From Kineococcus siccus (lineage in GTDB: Bacteria > Actinomycetota > Actinomycetes > Actinomycetales > Kineococcaceae), in NCBI RefSeq assembly GCF_009906795.1, contig NZ_JAAALN010000002.1, positions 16,674-80,673 of the forward strand: 64,000 bases of DNA. Direction: 5' to 3'. A program made the translations under genes and the position numbers. Below are positions 32,037-46,267 of the stretch, one piece after another; the first letter of the stretch is position 1; every line of letters starts with the position of its first letter. The notes beneath the pieces were generated by a model. It saw only the letters and a list, made by a program, of their open reading frames with translations. It made no database searches and was not told where the DNA came from.

Positions 32037-32411
32037 GTGCCCACCATCCAGCAGCTGGTCCGCAAGGGCCGGGAGGACAAGGTCGTCAAGACCAAGACCC
32101 CCGCTCTCAAGGGCAGCCCCCAGCGCCGCGGTGTCTGCACCCGCGTGTACACCACGACGCCGAAGAAGCCGAACTCCGCGCTCCGCAAGGTGGCGCGCGT
32201 GAAGCTCACGAGCGGCATCGAGGTCACGGCCTACATCCCGGGCGTCGGCCACAACCTCCAGGAGCACTCGATGGTCCTGGTCCGCGGCGGACGTGTGAAG
32301 GACCTCCCCGGGGTCCGGTACAAGATCGTCCGCGGTTCGCTCGACACGCAGGGTGTCAAGAACCGCAAGCAGGCGCGCAGCCGCTACGGCGCGAAGAAGG
32401 AGAAGAGCTGA
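32037..32411 (+). CDS. rpsL: Ribosomal protein uS12
   Basis: The 124-residue S12 lies at the decoding centre. It begins [30 protein letters not shown] and [12 protein letters not shown] keep the lysines (K43 and K88 in E. coli numbering) whose change causes streptomycin resistance, so the gene looks sensitive-type. It starts with GTG after a GGAGACAGG ribosome-binding site. Its stop overlaps the rpsG start (TGATG). Confidence 0.97.
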   Translation: MPTIQQLVRKGREDKVVKTKTPALKGSPQRRGVCTRVYTTTPKKPNSALRKVARVKLTSGIEVTAYIPGVGHNLQEHSMVLVRGGRVKDLPGVRYKIVRGSLDTQGVKNRKQARSRYGAKKEKS

Positions 32412-32881
32412 TGCCCCGCAAGGGCCCCGCACCCAAGCGTCCCCTCGTGGTGGACCCCGTCTACCAGTCCCCGCTGGTGACGCAGCTCGTCAACAAGATC
32501 CTCCTCGACGGCAAGAAGTCGGTCGCGGAGAGCATCGTGTACGGCGCGCTCGAAGGTGCTCGCGACAAGACCGGCGGCGACCCCGTCGTGGTCCTGAAGC
32601 GCGCGCTCGACAACGTCAAGCCGGCCCTCGAGGTCCGCTCCCGCCGCGTCGGCGGCTCGACCTACCAGGTGCCGATCGAGGTCCGCCCGAGCCGTTCCAC
32701 GACGCTCGCGCTGCGCTGGCTCGTCGGCTACTCCCGGCAGCGTCGCGAGAAGACGATGACCGAGCGCCTGCTCAACGAGATCCTCGACGCGTCCAACGGC
32801 CTCGGTGCCGCGGTGAAGCGCCGCGAGGACACCCACAAGATGGCCGAGTCGAACCGGGCCTTCGCGCACTACCGCTGGTGA
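32411..32881 (+). CDS. rpsG: Ribosomal protein uS7
   Basis: S7 (156 residues) nucleates assembly of the 30S head and contacts E-site tRNA. It begins [40 protein letters not shown] and [16 protein letters not shown] are family signatures, and the C-terminal [17 protein letters not shown] helix is intact. One-base overlap with rpsL implies coupling. In E. coli S7 represses the str operon; that is unknown here. Confidence 0.97.
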   Translation: MPRKGPAPKRPLVVDPVYQSPLVTQLVNKILLDGKKSVAESIVYGALEGARDKTGGDPVVVLKRALDNVKPALEVRSRRVGGSTYQVPIEVRPSRSTTLALRWLVGYSRQRREKTMTERLLNEILDASNGLGAAVKRREDTHKMAESNRAFAHYRW

Positions 32882-32943
32882 CCCCGGCGGCGTCCGCACC
32901 TCGCCGACTCACCCCCTCGATCCCAGGGAAGAGGCAGTAAACC

Positions 32944-35046
<2,103 letters not shown>

Positions 35047-35110
35047 GAACCTCGGCAGGGCACGGCGAACACCATCTGGGCCACCACACGGTGGGCCGGA
35101 CACCCACCCA

Positions 35111-35129
35111 CCCGATCCACCGGGTCGGG
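35111..35129 (+). other. Short hairpin in the fusA-tuf gap
   Basis: An 8-bp stem (one G-T pair) with a 3-base loop, CCCGATCC-ACC-GGGTCGGG, lies 31 bases before the tuf GTG. Its arms resemble the CCGACC/GGTCGG hairpin of the rpsL and rpsJ leader elements, but the flanks differ. Confidence 0.45.
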
Positions 35130-35160
35130 GAAGAAGCTATGAGTCCGAGGAGGACACCCA

Positions 35161-36354
<1,194 letters not shown>

Positions 36355-36394
36355 GCTGATCCGGTCCGCTCCGGCGGGCCGGTCGCCGCGTGCG

Positions 36395-36424
36395 CAGGGC
36401 CCCACCGTCCGCGGTGGGGCCCTG
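36395..36424 (+). terminator. Terminator after tuf
   Basis: A perfect 12-bp stem (36395-36406 with 36413-36424) and six-base loop 40 bases after the tuf stop close the str operon. Confidence 0.85.
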
Positions 36425-36567
36425 TTCGCGTGGTGAGGCACCAGGACGAGGCGCCCCCGGGGCGCCCACTCCTGCTGCGTCGCACCGGGATCCGGCGGCC
36501 GTGCAGCCGCACGGGGCACCGGGCCAGCCGGGCGCCTGGAGCGTCCGGCGGGGCCCGAGGACGGCGA

Positions 36568-36598
36568 TTCGACGTACCGACGGTGCGTCTGCCAGAAT
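36568..36598 (+). promoter_or_regulatory. Possible S10 operon promoter
   Basis: TTCGAC (36568-36573) and CAGAAT (36593-36598) with a 19-base spacer are the best AT-richer pair in the gap, about 330 bases before rpsJ. The match is modest. Confidence 0.4.
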
Positions 36599-36835
36599 GG
36601 TCGGCGCTGCTGTGCTCACGTCAGGTGTTCGCGCTGCCCCCCGGGGCGACGCGCAGGACGCCGGAGGGGGCGGGCAGCCGCGAACGTCGAACGTCTCGAA
36701 CGGGCGGCGGACGGTTCACCGGGGTCCTGCGGGAGCAGGGCCTTGCGGGCCGGCAGGGAGACCTGAACAGGACAGGACCACACCGGGCACCGGGGGTGGG
36801 GCTGGGTCGGGAACCGCGCAGTCCTCTGCGCGAGG

Positions 36836-36863
36836 GAACGACACGCCCGACCTCGGGGGTCGG
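36836..36863 (+). promoter_or_regulatory. rpsJ leader element shared with rpsL leader (copy 2)
   Basis: This copy differs from the rpsL leader element at one position, in the hairpin loop (G for T), so the CCGACC/GGTCGG stem is preserved. It lies 65 bases before the rpsJ ATG. Confidence 0.75.
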
Positions 36864-36928
36864 AGCCCCGAGGCTCCGCGCCGCTCGCGAGTCAGTAGCG
36901 GGACGAAGAGAGAGAGTCAGACGACGCC

Positions 36929-37237
36929 ATGGCGGGACAGAAGATCCGCATCCGGCTCAAGGCCTACGACCACGAGGTCATCGACAGCTCGGCGCGCAAG
37001 ATCGTCGACACGGTGACCCGTACCGGCGCTTCGGTCGCCGGGCCTGTGCCGCTGCCGACGGAGAAGAACGTCTACTGCGTGATCCGCTCGCCGCACAAGT
37101 ACAAGGACAGCCGCGAGCACTTCGAGATGCGCACGCACAAGCGCCTCATCGACATCATCGACCCCACGCCGAAGACGGTCGACTCGCTCATGCGACTCGA
37201 CCTCCCCGCGGGTGTCGACATCGAGATCAAGCTCTGA
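36929..37237 (+). CDS. rpsJ: Ribosomal protein uS10 (NusE)
   Basis: S10 (102 residues) sits in the 30S head and doubles as NusE, bridging NusG to the ribosome. It begins [20 protein letters not shown] and has the long loop [20 protein letters not shown] that inserts into the head. It opens the S10 operon of eleven genes ending with rpsQ. rplC starts 13 bases later. Confidence 0.97.
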   Translation: MAGQKIRIRLKAYDHEVIDSSARKIVDTVTRTGASVAGPVPLPTEKNVYCVIRSPHKYKDSREHFEMRTHKRLIDIIDPTPKTVDSLMRLDLPAGVDIEIKL

Positions 37238-37250
37238 GGGACTGCAGACG

Positions 37251-37910
37251 ATGAGCGACAGGCAACAGCGAGGGGTGCTCGGCACCAAGCTCGGCATGAC
37301 CCAGTTGTGGGACGAGGCCAACCGCCTCGTGCCCGTGACGGTGGTCCGCGTCGAGCCCAACGTCGTGACCCAGGTCCGCACCGCGTCCACCGACGGCTAC
37401 GAGGCCGTGCAGCTGGCCGCCCAGGTCGTCGACCCGCGCAAGGCGAACAAGCCCTCGACCGGGCACTTCGACAAGGCCGGCGTCGCGCCGCGCCGCCACC
37501 TGGTCGAGCTGCGCACGTCCGACGCCGGGCAGTACACCGCCGGCCAGGAGGTCACCGTCGAGGTGTTCACCGCCGGTGAGACCGTCGACGTCGTCGGCAC
37601 CACCAAGGGCAAGGGCTTCGCGGGCGTCATGAAGCGCCACGGCTTCCACGGCGTCGGCGCCTCCCACGGTGCGCACCGCAACCACCGCAAGCCCGGTTCG
37701 ATCGGTGGCTGCGCGACGCCCGGTCGCGTGTTCAAGGGCATGCGCATGGCCGGCCGCATGGGCGGGGCCCGCCAGACCACCCAGAACCTGACGGTCCACG
37801 CGATCGACGCGGAGAAGGGTCTGCTGCTCATCACGGGCGCGGTCCCCGGCCCCCGCGGCGGCGTGGTCCTCGTCAAGAACGCGTCCAAGGCGCGCACGAA
37901 GGAGGCCTGA
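37251..37910 (+). CDS. rplC: Ribosomal protein uL3
   Basis: L3 (219 residues) reaches toward the peptidyl-transferase centre. Start [20 protein letters not shown] follows a short Gln/Arg leader; the central extension has [18 protein letters not shown] sequence ([20 protein letters not shown]) and [17 protein letters not shown] chose the ATG at 37251; an in-frame ATG upstream overlaps rpsJ and lacks family sequence. Confidence 0.97.
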   Translation: MSDRQQRGVLGTKLGMTQLWDEANRLVPVTVVRVEPNVVTQVRTASTDGYEAVQLAAQVVDPRKANKPSTGHFDKAGVAPRRHLVELRTSDAGQYTAGQEVTVEVFTAGETVDVVGTTKGKGFAGVMKRHGFHGVGASHGAHRNHRKPGSIGGCATPGRVFKGMRMAGRMGGARQTTQNLTVHAIDAEKGLLLITGAVPGPRGGVVLVKNASKARTKEA

Positions 37911-37914
37911 GCAG

Positions 37915-38613
37915 ATGACCACGACGATCGAGGCCACCGAGCCCATCACCGTGCCGCTGCGGACCGCCGACGGCGGGACCAACGGCACCGTCGAGCTGCC
38001 GGCCGAGCACTTCGGCCGCCAGGTCAACGTGCCCCTGATCCACCAGGTCGTGACGGCGCAGCTCGCCGCCGCCCGCCAGGGCACGCACGCGGTCAAGCGC
38101 CGCGGCGAGGTCCGCGGTGGCGGCAAGAAGCCGTACAAGCAGAAGGGCACCGGCCGCGCCCGCCAGGGTTCGCTGCGCGCGCCGCAGTTCACCGGTGGTG
38201 GCGTGGTGCACGGCCCCAAGCCGCGCGACTACTCGCAGCGCACGCCCAAGAAGATGATCGCCGCGGCTCTGCGCGGGGCGCTCTCCGACCGGGTCAACCA
38301 CGACCGGGTGCACGTCGTCGAGGGCCTGGCCCTGGGTGACGTGCCCTCCACGCGCACGGCGTCGAACCTCATCGCCACCATCAGCGGGCGCAAGCACGTG
38401 CTCGTCGTCGTCCGCCGCGGCGACGAGGTGGCCGAGAAGAGCCTGCGCAACATCGCCGGCGTCCACGTCCTCGTGGCCGACCAGCTCAACACCTACGACG
38501 TCATGGTGTCCGACGACGTCGTGTTCACCCGCGACGCGCTCGACGCGTTCGTGGCGGGTCCCCTCCGGTCGGCGACCGCGGTGGCCTCGGAGTCGGAAGG
38601 GAGCACCCTGTGA
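37915..38613 (+). CDS. rplD: Ribosomal protein uL4
   Basis: L4 (232 residues) lines the exit tunnel; in E. coli it also represses the S10 operon. It has the loop [20 protein letters not shown] and [20 protein letters not shown], the conserved tunnel extension, and an extra N-terminal leader of about 15 residues ([20 protein letters not shown]). Four bases separate it from rplC and its stop overlaps the rplW GTG. Confidence 0.96.
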   Translation: MTTTIEATEPITVPLRTADGGTNGTVELPAEHFGRQVNVPLIHQVVTAQLAAARQGTHAVKRRGEVRGGGKKPYKQKGTGRARQGSLRAPQFTGGGVVHGPKPRDYSQRTPKKMIAAALRGALSDRVNHDRVHVVEGLALGDVPSTRTASNLIATISGRKHVLVVVRRGDEVAEKSLRNIAGVHVLVADQLNTYDVMVSDDVVFTRDALDAFVAGPLRSATAVASESEGSTL

Positions 38614-38921
38614 GCGCCATCGGCGGCACGCAGAAGGACCCGCGCGACATCCTCATCGCGCCGGTCGTCTCGGAGAAGAGCTACGGGCTCATCGACGAGG
38701 GCAAGTACACGTTCATCGTCGACCCCGGCGCGAACAAGACCGAGATCAAGATCGCCGTCGAGAAGGTCTTCGGCGTGAAGGTCTCGTCCGTGAACACCGC
38801 CAACCGCCAGGGCAAGACCCGGCGCACGCGGAACGGGATCGGCAAGCGCAAGGACACCAAGCGGGCCATCGTGACGTTGCGCGAGGGCACGATCGACATC
38901 TTCGGCGGCTCGGCCGCCTGA
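38610..38921 (+). CDS. rplW: Ribosomal protein uL23
   Basis: L23 (103 residues) sits at the tunnel exit and docks trigger factor and SRP. It shows [40 protein letters not shown] and the basic [20 protein letters not shown] loop. The GTG overlaps the rplD stop by 4 bases. Confidence 0.96.
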   Translation: MSAIGGTQKDPRDILIAPVVSEKSYGLIDEGKYTFIVDPGANKTEIKIAVEKVFGVKVSSVNTANRQGKTRRTRNGIGKRKDTKRAIVTLREGTIDIFGGSAA

Positions 38922-38967
38922 CCGGCGACCGTCGCAGACCACCATCGAACCCGAGGACTGACGCACC

Positions 38968-39807
<840 letters not shown>

Positions 39808-39821
39808 GGAGTCTGATCACC

Positions 39822-40103
39822 ATGCCTCGCAGCCTGAAGAAGGGCCCCTTCGTCGACGACCACCTTCAGAAGAAGGTGGACGTCCAGAACGAAGCGGGCA
39901 CCCACACCGTCATCCGGACCTGGTCCCGCCGTTCGGTCATCACGCCGGACTTCCTGGGCCACACGTTCGCGGTGCACGACGGCCGCAAGCACGTCCCCGT
40001 CTTCGTCACCGAGGCGATGGTGGGGCACAAGCTCGGCGAGTTCGCGCCCACGCGCACGTTCCGCGGTCACGAGAAGGACGACCGCAAGGGGCGTCGTCGC
40101 TGA
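39822..40103 (+). CDS. rpsS: Ribosomal protein uS19
   Basis: S19 (93 residues) lies in the 30S head next to S13. Begins [20 protein letters not shown], with [20 protein letters not shown] and [19 protein letters not shown], all conserved. It starts 14 bases after rplB. Confidence 0.98.
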   Translation: MPRSLKKGPFVDDHLQKKVDVQNEAGTHTVIRTWSRRSVITPDFLGHTFAVHDGRKHVPVFVTEAMVGHKLGEFAPTRTFRGHEKDDRKGRRR

Positions 40104-40183
40104 CCACCGAGTCGGCACGCACGTCAGCCCGAGCAAGTGATCGAACGCCAGTCACGAGACTGAGACCAGAAGGCAGGACAGGG

Positions 40184-40564
40184 ATGGAAGCCAAGGCGCA
40201 GACGCGGTACCTCCGCGTCACGCCCCAGAAGGCGCGCCGAGTCGTCGACCTGATCCGGGGCAAGAAGGCCAACGAGGCCGTCGCCGTGCTCTCGTTCGCC
40301 CCCCAGGCGGCCGCCGAGCCGGTGCTGAAGCTCGTCGAGAGCGCGATCGCCAACGCGCGGTTCCTCGCCGACAAGCACTCTGAGGCGTTCGACCCGAACG
40401 ACCTCGTCGTGCAGAGCATCTCCGTGGACGAGGGGCCGACGATGAAGCGCTTCCGTCCCCGCGCCCAGGGTCGGGCGGGACGCATCCTGAAGCGCACGAG
40501 CCACATCACCGTGGTCGTCGCGCCCGCGGTTCCGGGCGCCAAGAAGACGAGGAGGACCCGCTAG
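40184..40564 (+). CDS. rplV: Ribosomal protein uL22
   Basis: L22 (126 residues) has a globular domain and a beta hairpin lining the exit tunnel. [20 protein letters not shown] and [20 protein letters not shown] (the tunnel hairpin) are intact. The 80-base gap before it carries no clear structure. Its TAG stop shares one base with the rpsC GTG. Confidence 0.97.
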   Translation: MEAKAQTRYLRVTPQKARRVVDLIRGKKANEAVAVLSFAPQAAAEPVLKLVESAIANARFLADKHSEAFDPNDLVVQSISVDEGPTMKRFRPRAQGRAGRILKRTSHITVVVAPAVPGAKKTRRTR

Positions 40565-41412
40565 TGGGACAGAAGGTCAACCCGCACGGGTTCCGACTGG
40601 GCATCACCACCGACCACAAGAGCCGGTGGTTCGCGGACTCGACGAAGTCGGGTCAGCGCTACGCCGACTACGTGAAGGAAGACGTCGCGATCCGTCGCCT
40701 CATGTCCAAGGGCATGGAGCGGGCCGGCATCTCCAAGGTCGAGATCGAGCGGACGCGCGACCGCGTGCGCGTCGACATCCACACCGCCCGGCCGGGCATC
40801 GTCATCGGCCGTCGCGGCGCGGAGGCCGACCGCATCCGCGGGGAGCTCGAGAAGCTCACCGGCAAGCAGGTGCAGCTGAACATCCTCGAGGTGAAGAACC
40901 CCGAGGTGGACTCGCAGCTGGTGGCCCAGGGCATCGCCGAGCAGCTCGCGAGCCGCGTCTCGTTCCGCCGCGCGATGCGCAAGGGGATGCAGACGTCGCT
41001 GCGCTCGGGCGCCAAGGGCATCCGGGTCCAGTGCTCCGGCCGTCTCGGTGGCGCGGAGATGAGCCGCTCGGAGTTCTACCGCGAGGGCCGTGTGCCGCTG
41101 CACACGCTGCGCGCGAACATCGACTACGGCTTCTACGAGGCCAAGACGACCTTCGGCCGCATCGGCGTGAAGGTCTGGATCTACCACGGCGACGTCACCA
41201 GCCGTGAGCTCGCCCAGTCGCAGGCGGCCGCCCCGCGCGCGCCCCGGCGCCCTGAGCGCGGTGACCGACCCGAGCGCGCCGGTGCCCCCCGGCGTCGTCC
41301 CACCGAGACCAGCGCGCCCGTGGCCGAGGCCGCGGCCGGCGCTGCCGCGCCCACCGGTGAGGCGGCTGCCCAGCCGGTCACCGGCAAGGGCTCGAACGGA
41401 ACGGAGGCCTGA
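40564..41412 (+). CDS. rpsC: Ribosomal protein uS3
   Basis: S3 (282 residues) lines the mRNA entry channel and contributes to helicase activity. Begins [20 protein letters not shown]; the KH domain carries [20 protein letters not shown]; the C-terminal domain has [20 protein letters not shown]. Residues from about 215 form an Arg/Pro/Ala-rich tail of about 65 residues, longer than in E. coli and common in high-GC actinobacteria. Confidence 0.97.
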   Translation: MGQKVNPHGFRLGITTDHKSRWFADSTKSGQRYADYVKEDVAIRRLMSKGMERAGISKVEIERTRDRVRVDIHTARPGIVIGRRGAEADRIRGELEKLTGKQVQLNILEVKNPEVDSQLVAQGIAEQLASRVSFRRAMRKGMQTSLRSGAKGIRVQCSGRLGGAEMSRSEFYREGRVPLHTLRANIDYGFYEAKTTFGRIGVKVWIYHGDVTSRELAQSQAAAPRAPRRPERGDRPERAGAPRRRPTETSAPVAEAAAGAAAPTGEAAAQPVTGKGSNGTEA

Positions 41413-41415
41413 GTC

Positions 41416-41835
41416 GTGCTCATCCCACGGCGAGTCAAGCACCGCAAGCAGCACCACCCCACGCGGCGTGGTGCGGCTTCCGGCGGCACCCGCGTGACGT
41501 TCGGCGAGTACGGGATCATGGCGGTGGAGGGTGGCTACGTCACCAACCGCCAGATCGAGTCCGCTCGTATCGCCATCACCCGCCACATCCGTCGTGGCGG
41601 CAAGGTCTGGATCAACATCTACCCGGACCGGCCGCTCACCAAGAAGCCCGCCGAGACCCGCATGGGTTCCGGCAAGGGCTCGCCGGAGTGGTGGATCGCG
41701 AACATCAAGCCCGGACGCGTCATGTTCGAGCTGTCGTTCCCCAACGAGAAGACCGCTTCGGAGGCGCTCACCCGCGCCATCCACAAGCTGCCGGTCAAGT
41801 GCAAGATCGTGCGTCGTGAAGGCGGTGAGGCGTGA
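41416..41835 (+). CDS. rplP: Ribosomal protein uL16
   Basis: L16 (139 residues) supports A-site tRNA accommodation. Signatures: [40 protein letters not shown] and [20 protein letters not shown] with the conserved basic loop. GTG start three bases after rpsC; its stop overlaps the rpmC ATG by one base. Confidence 0.97.
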   Translation: MLIPRRVKHRKQHHPTRRGAASGGTRVTFGEYGIMAVEGGYVTNRQIESARIAITRHIRRGGKVWINIYPDRPLTKKPAETRMGSGKGSPEWWIANIKPGRVMFELSFPNEKTASEALTRAIHKLPVKCKIVRREGGEA

Positions 41836-42083
41836 TGTCCGTCGGGACCAAGGGCCTCGGCCCGGACGAGCTGCGCGAGTTCGAGGACGCGAAGCTGGTC
41901 GAGGAGCTCAAGAAGGCGAAGGAAGAGCTCTTCAACCTGCGCTTCCAGTCGGCGACCGGTCAGCTGGAGAACAACAGCCGGCTCCGCGCCGTCAAGCGGG
42001 ACATCTCCCGCATCTACACGACGATGCGTGAGCGCGAGCTCGGCATCACCGAGGCGCCGATCACGAAGGAGGCTGCTGAGTGA
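41835..42083 (+). CDS. rpmC: Ribosomal protein uL29
   Basis: L29 (82 residues) is a helical hairpin near the tunnel exit beside L23. Core motifs are [20 protein letters not shown] and [21 protein letters not shown] use the ATG at 41835, one base into the rplP stop; a GTG three bases earlier is also possible. N-terminal residues [20 protein letters not shown] extend it slightly beyond the E. coli length. Confidence 0.95.
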   Translation: MSVGTKGLGPDELREFEDAKLVEELKKAKEELFNLRFQSATGQLENNSRLRAVKRDISRIYTTMRERELGITEAPITKEAAE

Positions 42084-42361
42084 GCGAGCAGAGCCCCGAG
42101 ACGACGACCGACCGCGGGCAGCGCAAGACGCGTCGCGGCTACGTCGTCAGCGACAAGATGCAGAAGACCGTCGTCGTGGAGGTGGAGGACCGCGTCAAGC
42201 ACCCCCTCTACGCGAAGGTCATCCGCCGCACCACCAAGGTCAAGGCGCACGACGAGGTCTCGTCGGCGGGTGTGGGCGACCTCGTCCTCATCGCCGAGAC
42301 CCGGCCGCTGTCCGCGACCAAGCGCTGGCGCGTGGTCGAGGTCCTCGAGCGCGCCAAGTGA
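42080..42361 (+). CDS. rpsQ: Ribosomal protein uS17
   Basis: S17 (93 residues) binds 16S helix 11. After a polar leader, [20 protein letters not shown] and [19 protein letters not shown] match the OB-fold family. GTG start overlapping rpmC by 4 bases. It is the last gene of the S10 operon: a hairpin follows directly. Confidence 0.97.
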   Translation: MSEQSPETTTDRGQRKTRRGYVVSDKMQKTVVVEVEDRVKHPLYAKVIRRTTKVKAHDEVSSAGVGDLVLIAETRPLSATKRWRVVEVLERAK

Positions 42362-42362
42362 C

Positions 42363-42397
42363 CTCAGGCGCCCCGGCTGCGGCCGGGGACGCCCGAG
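42363..42397 (+). terminator. Terminator/attenuator between S10 and spc operons
   Basis: Inner stem CCCCGGC (42371-42377) pairs with 42382-42388, and outer arms 42363-42370 and 42390-42397 pair with one mismatch and a one-base bulge. The hairpin starts two bases after the rpsQ stop. Confidence 0.65.
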
Positions 42398-42476
42398 ACG
42401 AGTCCATGTCCGTTCCGCCAGGCTCGCCGTCCGGCCAGACCGCACGGCGAGAACCGGCGCGACGAAGGAGTAGAGA

Positions 42477-42845
42477 GTGATCCAGCAGGAGTCGCGGCTC
42501 AAGGTCGCCGACAACACGGGTGCCAAGGAGATCCTTTGCATCCGCGTGCTCGGCGGCTCCGGCCGCCGCTACGCAGGCATCGGTGACGTGATCGTGGCCA
42601 CGGTCAAGGACGCGATCCCCGGTGGCAACGTCAAGAAGGGCGACGTCGTCAAGGCGGTCATCGTCCGCACCAAGAAGGAGCGTCGGCGCGCCGACGGTTC
42701 CTACATCCGCTTCGACGAGAACGCGGCCGTCATCCTCCGGGCTGACGGGGACCCGCGGGGTACGCGCATCTTCGGGCCGGTCGGCCGCGAGCTGCGCGAC
42801 AAGAAGTTCATGCGGATCATCTCGCTGGCTCCGGAGGTGCTCTGA
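42477..42845 (+). CDS. rplN: Ribosomal protein uL14
   Basis: L14 (122 residues) forms part of the intersubunit bridges. Begins [20 protein letters not shown]; contains [20 protein letters not shown] and the conserved C-terminal [23 protein letters not shown] start preceded by GAAGGAG. It opens the spc operon after a 115-base gap. Confidence 0.98.
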   Translation: MIQQESRLKVADNTGAKEILCIRVLGGSGRRYAGIGDVIVATVKDAIPGGNVKKGDVVKAVIVRTKKERRRADGSYIRFDENAAVILRADGDPRGTRIFGPVGRELRDKKFMRIISLAPEVL

Positions 42846-42847
42846 CC

Positions 42848-43219
42848 ATGGGGAAGATCAGGATCAAGAAGGGTGACCTCGTGCAGGTGATCACGCGCGT
42901 GCGTGGTCGTCGCAACGAGGACGGCACCAAGACCTCCGACCTGGGCAAGCAGGGCAAGGTCCTGGAGGTCTTCGCCGACACCGAGCGCGTCCTCGTCGAG
43001 GGCGTCAACCAGATGAAGCGCCACACGAAGGCGCGTCCGGGCGTCGCCGGTGGCATCGAGGTCCGCGAGGCCCCGCTGCACATCAGCAACGTCCAGCTCG
43101 TCGACCCGGAGACGGGCAAGCCGACCCGCGTCGGCATCCGCACCGAGTCCGTGGAGCGCGACGGTCGTCAGAAGACCCAGCGGATCCGCGTCGCCAAGCG
43201 TTCCGGCAAGGACATCTGA
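42848..43219 (+). CDS. rplX: Ribosomal protein uL24
   Basis: L24 (123 residues) is an assembly initiator with a KOW motif. [20 protein letters not shown] and [20 protein letters not shown] form the KOW region; [20 protein letters not shown] follows. Slightly longer than E. coli L24, as in other actinobacteria. It lies two bases after rplN and overlaps rplE by one base. Confidence 0.97.
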   Translation: MGKIRIKKGDLVQVITRVRGRRNEDGTKTSDLGKQGKVLEVFADTERVLVEGVNQMKRHTKARPGVAGGIEVREAPLHISNVQLVDPETGKPTRVGIRTESVERDGRQKTQRIRVAKRSGKDI

Positions 43220-43791
43220 TGACGACTGAGACCACCACCGCCCGCCCGCTGCCTCGTCTGAAGCAGCGCTACCGGGACGAGATCAAGAGCGCGCTGCAGA
43301 CGCAGTTCGAGTACGGCAACGTCATGCAGATCCCCGGCCTGGTCAAAGTCGTGGTGAACATGGGTGTCGGCGAGGCTGCGCGCGACTCCAAGCTGATCGA
43401 CGGCGCGATCCGCGACCTGACCGTCATCACGGGGCAGAAGCCCCAGGTGACCAAGGCCCGCAAGTCCATCGCGCAGTTCAAGCTCCGCGAGGGCATGCCG
43501 ATCGGTGCGCACACCACGCTGCGCGGCGACCGCATGTGGGAGTTCGTCGACCGCCTCGTGTCGCTCGCGCTGCCGCGCATCCGCGACTTCCGCGGTCTCT
43601 CGCCGAAGCAGTTCGACGGCAACGGCAACTACACCTTCGGTCTCAACGAGCAGTCCATGTTCCACGAGATCGACCAGGACCGCATCGACCGGGTCCGGGG
43701 CATGGACATCACCGTCGTGACGACGGCGAAGACCGACGAGGAGGGCCGTGCGCTGCTCCGCGCGCTGGGCTTCCCCTTCAAGGAGAACTGA
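43219..43791 (+). CDS. rplE: Ribosomal protein uL5
   Basis: L5 (190 residues) binds 5S rRNA in the central protuberance. Key blocks: [40 protein letters not shown] and [20 protein letters not shown]. Complete. ATG inside the rplX stop codon. Confidence 0.97.
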   Translation: MTTETTTARPLPRLKQRYRDEIKSALQTQFEYGNVMQIPGLVKVVVNMGVGEAARDSKLIDGAIRDLTVITGQKPQVTKARKSIAQFKLREGMPIGAHTTLRGDRMWEFVDRLVSLALPRIRDFRGLSPKQFDGNGNYTFGLNEQSMFHEIDQDRIDRVRGMDITVVTTAKTDEEGRALLRALGFPFKEN

Positions 43792-43793
43792 CC

Positions 43794-43979
43794 GTGGCGA
43801 AGACCGCTCTGATCATGAAGGCTGCGCGCAAGCCGAAGTTCGCGGTGCGCAGCTACACCCGCTGCCAGCGCTGCGGGCGACCGCACGCGGTGTTCCGCAA
43901 GTTCGGCCTGTGCCGGATCTGCGTCCGCGAGATGGCGCACGCCGGCGAGCTGCCCGGCGTGACGAAGAGCAGCTGGTGA
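43794..43979 (+). CDS. rpsN: Ribosomal protein uS14, zinc form (type Z)
   Basis: This 61-residue S14 carries [20 protein letters not shown], the two CxxC pairs of the zinc-binding short form. The gene is too compact for the cysteine-free long paralogue. The GTG lies two bases after rplE, so coupling is likely. An 82-base gap to rpsH follows. Confidence 0.97.
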   Translation: MAKTALIMKAARKPKFAVRSYTRCQRCGRPHAVFRKFGLCRICVREMAHAGELPGVTKSSW

Positions 43980-44061
43980 CCTCTCTGTACACGACGACGC
44001 CGCAGGTCCGGACCACGTCCCGTGGTCTGGAAACCCCGGTGAGGAAGGGCGGACGAGCCCG

Positions 44062-44460
44062 ATGACGATGACCGACCCCATCGCGGACATGCTGACCCGT
44101 CTGCGCAACGCCAACTCGGCGTACCACGACACGGTCTCCATGCCGTACAGCAAGCTGAAGTCGCACATCGCGGAGATCCTCCAGGCCGAGGGCTACATCG
44201 CCTCCTGGACCGTCGAGGACGCCGAGGTCGGCAAGAAGCTGACGATGAACCTGAAGTTCGGCCCGAACCGCGAGCGCTCGATCGCCGGCCTGCGCCGCGT
44301 GTCGAAGCCCGGCCTCCGGGTCTACGCGAAGTCGACCAACCTGCCGCGCGTGCTCGGTGGCCTGGGCGTGGCGATCCTGTCCACGTCCTCGGGGCTGCTG
44401 ACCGACAAGCAGGCCAACAAGAAGGGCGTGGGTGGGGAAGTCCTCGCCTACGTCTGGTGA
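44062..44460 (+). CDS. rpsH: Ribosomal protein uS8
   Basis: S8 (132 residues) organises the central domain of 16S rRNA; in E. coli it represses the spc operon. Begins [20 protein letters not shown]; contains [20 protein letters not shown] and the C-terminal [20 protein letters not shown]. The ATG at 44062 follows AAGGGCGG; a second ATG at 44068 is possible. Confidence 0.97.
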   Translation: MTMTDPIADMLTRLRNANSAYHDTVSMPYSKLKSHIAEILQAEGYIASWTVEDAEVGKKLTMNLKFGPNRERSIAGLRRVSKPGLRVYAKSTNLPRVLGGLGVAILSTSSGLLTDKQANKKGVGGEVLAYVW

Positions 44461-44473
44461 GGGAGGAGGACTC

Positions 44474-45013
44474 ATGTCGCGCATCGGTCGACTTCCGATC
44501 CCCGTCCCCGCCGGCGTGGACGTGACCATCGACGGCTCCACCGTCACGGTCACGGGCCCCAAGGGCACGCTCGCGCACACCGTCGCCGACCCGATCACGG
44601 TCGAGCGGCCGGAGGACGGCGTCCTCCGGGTGGTGCGTCCCGACGACGAGCGCGCGTCGCGCTCGCTGCACGGGCTGACGCGGACGCTCATCAACAACAT
44701 GCTCGTCGGCGTCACCGAGGGCTACGTCAAGCGCCTCGAGATCGTCGGCACCGGTTACCGCGTGGCCGCCAAGGGCTCGGACCTCGAGTTCGCCCTGGGC
44801 TTCAGCCACCCGGTGGTCGTCACGGCTCCCGAGGGCATCACGCTGGCCGTCGAGAACCAGACCCGGTTCTCCGTGGCGGGGATCGACAAGCAGCAGGTCG
44901 GCGAGGTCGCCGCCAACATCCGCAAGCTGCGCAAGCCCGACCCGTACAAGGGCAAGGGCGTGCGGTACGCGGGCGAGGTAGTCCGCCGCAAGGTCGGAAA
45001 GGCTGGTAAGTGA
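44474..45013 (+). CDS. rplF: Ribosomal protein uL6
   Basis: L6 (179 residues) has two related domains near the factor-binding site. [34 protein letters not shown] and the C-terminal signature [20 protein letters not shown] are all present. ATG at 44474 with a GGGAGGAGGA ribosome-binding site. Confidence 0.97.
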   Translation: MSRIGRLPIPVPAGVDVTIDGSTVTVTGPKGTLAHTVADPITVERPEDGVLRVVRPDDERASRSLHGLTRTLINNMLVGVTEGYVKRLEIVGTGYRVAAKGSDLEFALGFSHPVVVTAPEGITLAVENQTRFSVAGIDKQQVGEVAANIRKLRKPDPYKGKGVRYAGEVVRRKVGKAGK

Positions 45014-45393
45014 CGATGGCTCTCTCCACGCAGCGCACCACCAAGGGCAAGTCCGCGTCGCTCAAGCGCCGCCACACCCGCGTGCGCAAGAAGGTCGTCG
45101 GCACCGCCGTGCGGCCGCGCCTCGTCGTCACGCGGTCGACCCGGCACGTCTTCGTGCAGGTCATCGACGACGCGGCCGGCCACACGCTGGCGTCCGCCTC
45201 GACCATGGAGGCGGACCTGCGCGGCTCCACCGACGACAAGTCGGCGAAGGCCAAGCAGGTCGGTCAGCTCGTGGCCGAGCGCGCCCGGGCGGCCGGCATC
45301 GAGGCCGTGGTCTTCGACCGCGGCGGCAACCGCTACGCGGGACGTGTCGCGGCCATCGCCGACGGCGCCCGCGAAGCCGGACTGGCCCTGTGA
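45010..45393 (+). CDS. rplR: Ribosomal protein uL18
   Basis: L18 (127 residues) binds 5S r[43 protein letters not shown] and [20 protein letters not shown] are typical. I chose the GTG at 45010, seven bases after GGAAAGG and overlapping rplF by 4 bases; an ATG at 45016 is the alternative. Confidence 0.95.
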   Translation: MTMALSTQRTTKGKSASLKRRHTRVRKKVVGTAVRPRLVVTRSTRHVFVQVIDDAAGHTLASASTMEADLRGSTDDKSAKAKQVGQLVAERARAAGIEAVVFDRGGNRYAGRVAAIADGAREAGLAL

Positions 45394-45433
45394 GGGCGAC
45401 GACCGTGACCGCAGCAGAGAAGAGGAACGTCTG

Positions 45434-46084
45434 ATGCCTGGACCCCAGCGCCGAGGCGCCGGTGGCACCGGCGCGGCCGGCGGAGCCGGCGGCAACGACC
45501 GAGGAGGCCGTGACGGCGGCCGCCGCGACGGCGGGCGCGGTGACGCCCGCGGCGGTCAGGGCGACCGCAGCAACTTCGTCGAGCGCGTCGTGACCATCAA
45601 CCGCGTGGCCAAGGTCGTCAAGGGCGGCCGTCGCTTCAGCTTCACGGCCCTCGTGGTCGTGGGCGACGGCGACGGCACCGTCGGTGTCGGCTACGGCAAG
45701 GCCAAGGAGGTGCCCGCGGCGATCGCCAAGGGCGTCGAGGAGGCCAAGAAGAACTTCTTCAAGGTGCCCCGCATCCAGGGCACCATCCCGCACCCCATCC
45801 AGGGTGAGAAGGCGGCCGGCGTGGTCATGCTGCGCCCCGCCTCCCCGGGTACCGGCGTCATCGCCGGTGGTCCGGTGCGCGCCGTGCTCGAGTGCGCGGG
45901 GATCCACGACGTCCTGTCGAAGTCCCTGGGCAGCGACAACGCGATCAACATCGTGCACGCGACGATCGAGGCCCTCAAGGGCCTCGAGCGCCCGGAGCAG
46001 GTCGCGGCGCGCCGCGGCCTGACCGTGGAGCACGTGGCCCCGGCCGCGATGCTGCGCGCCCGTGCCGCGGGGGTGGGTGCCTGA
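45434..46084 (+). CDS. rpsE: Ribosomal protein uS5
   Basis: S5 (216 residues) acts in decoding accuracy and lines the mRNA entry. The first 45 residues are a Gly/Arg/Asp-rich extension, then [20 protein letters not shown] and [39 protein letters not shown] continues the S5 fold. ATG at 45434 follows an AGAAGAGGAA ribosome-binding site. Stop overlaps the rpmD start by one base. Confidence 0.97.
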   Translation: MPGPQRRGAGGTGAAGGAGGNDRGGRDGGRRDGGRGDARGGQGDRSNFVERVVTINRVAKVVKGGRRFSFTALVVVGDGDGTVGVGYGKAKEVPAAIAKGVEEAKKNFFKVPRIQGTIPHPIQGEKAAGVVMLRPASPGTGVIAGGPVRAVLECAGIHDVLSKSLGSDNAINIVHATIEALKGLERPEQVAARRGLTVEHVAPAAMLRARAAGVGA

Positions 46085-46266
46085 TGGGCAGGATCAAGGT
46101 GACCCAGGTCAAGTCGGGCATCGGCGGCAAGCAGAACCAGCGGAACACGCTGCGCAGCCTCGGGCTGCACAAGATCGGGCAGAGCGTCGTCAAGGACGAC
46201 AAGCCCGAGTTCCGCGGCATGGCGAACACGGTGGCCCACCTGGTCACCGTCGAGGAGGTGGACTGA
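46084..46266 (+). CDS. rpmD: Ribosomal protein uL30
   Basis: L30 (60 residues) is a small peripheral 50S protein. [20 protein letters not shown] and [20 protein letters not shown] define it; ends in an acidic VTVEEVD. It shares one base with the rpsE stop and is followed after one base by rplO. Confidence 0.96.
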   Translation: MGRIKVTQVKSGIGGKQNQRNTLRSLGLHKIGQSVVKDDKPEFRGMANTVAHLVTVEEVD

Positions 46267-46267
46267 C

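Larger units (their letters stand above)
36425..36928 (+). other. Long gene-free S10-operon upstream region
   Basis: I see no credible gene here. The region holds a candidate promoter (36568-36598), three near-adjacent CGAACG repeats (36681, 36688, 36697), a 7-bp hairpin 36815-36821/36826-36832, the 28-nt element shared with the rpsL leader (36836-36863), and a 7-bp hairpin 36861-36867/36872-36878 sharing three bases with the element's hairpin, so the last two cannot form fully together. It is the longest non-coding stretch in the window. Confidence 0.6.

Noticed and set aside
44062..44067. Alternative rpsH start at the second ATG (44068)
   Set aside because: Ribosome-binding spacing and the family N-terminus favour the first ATG, though the difference is only two residues.
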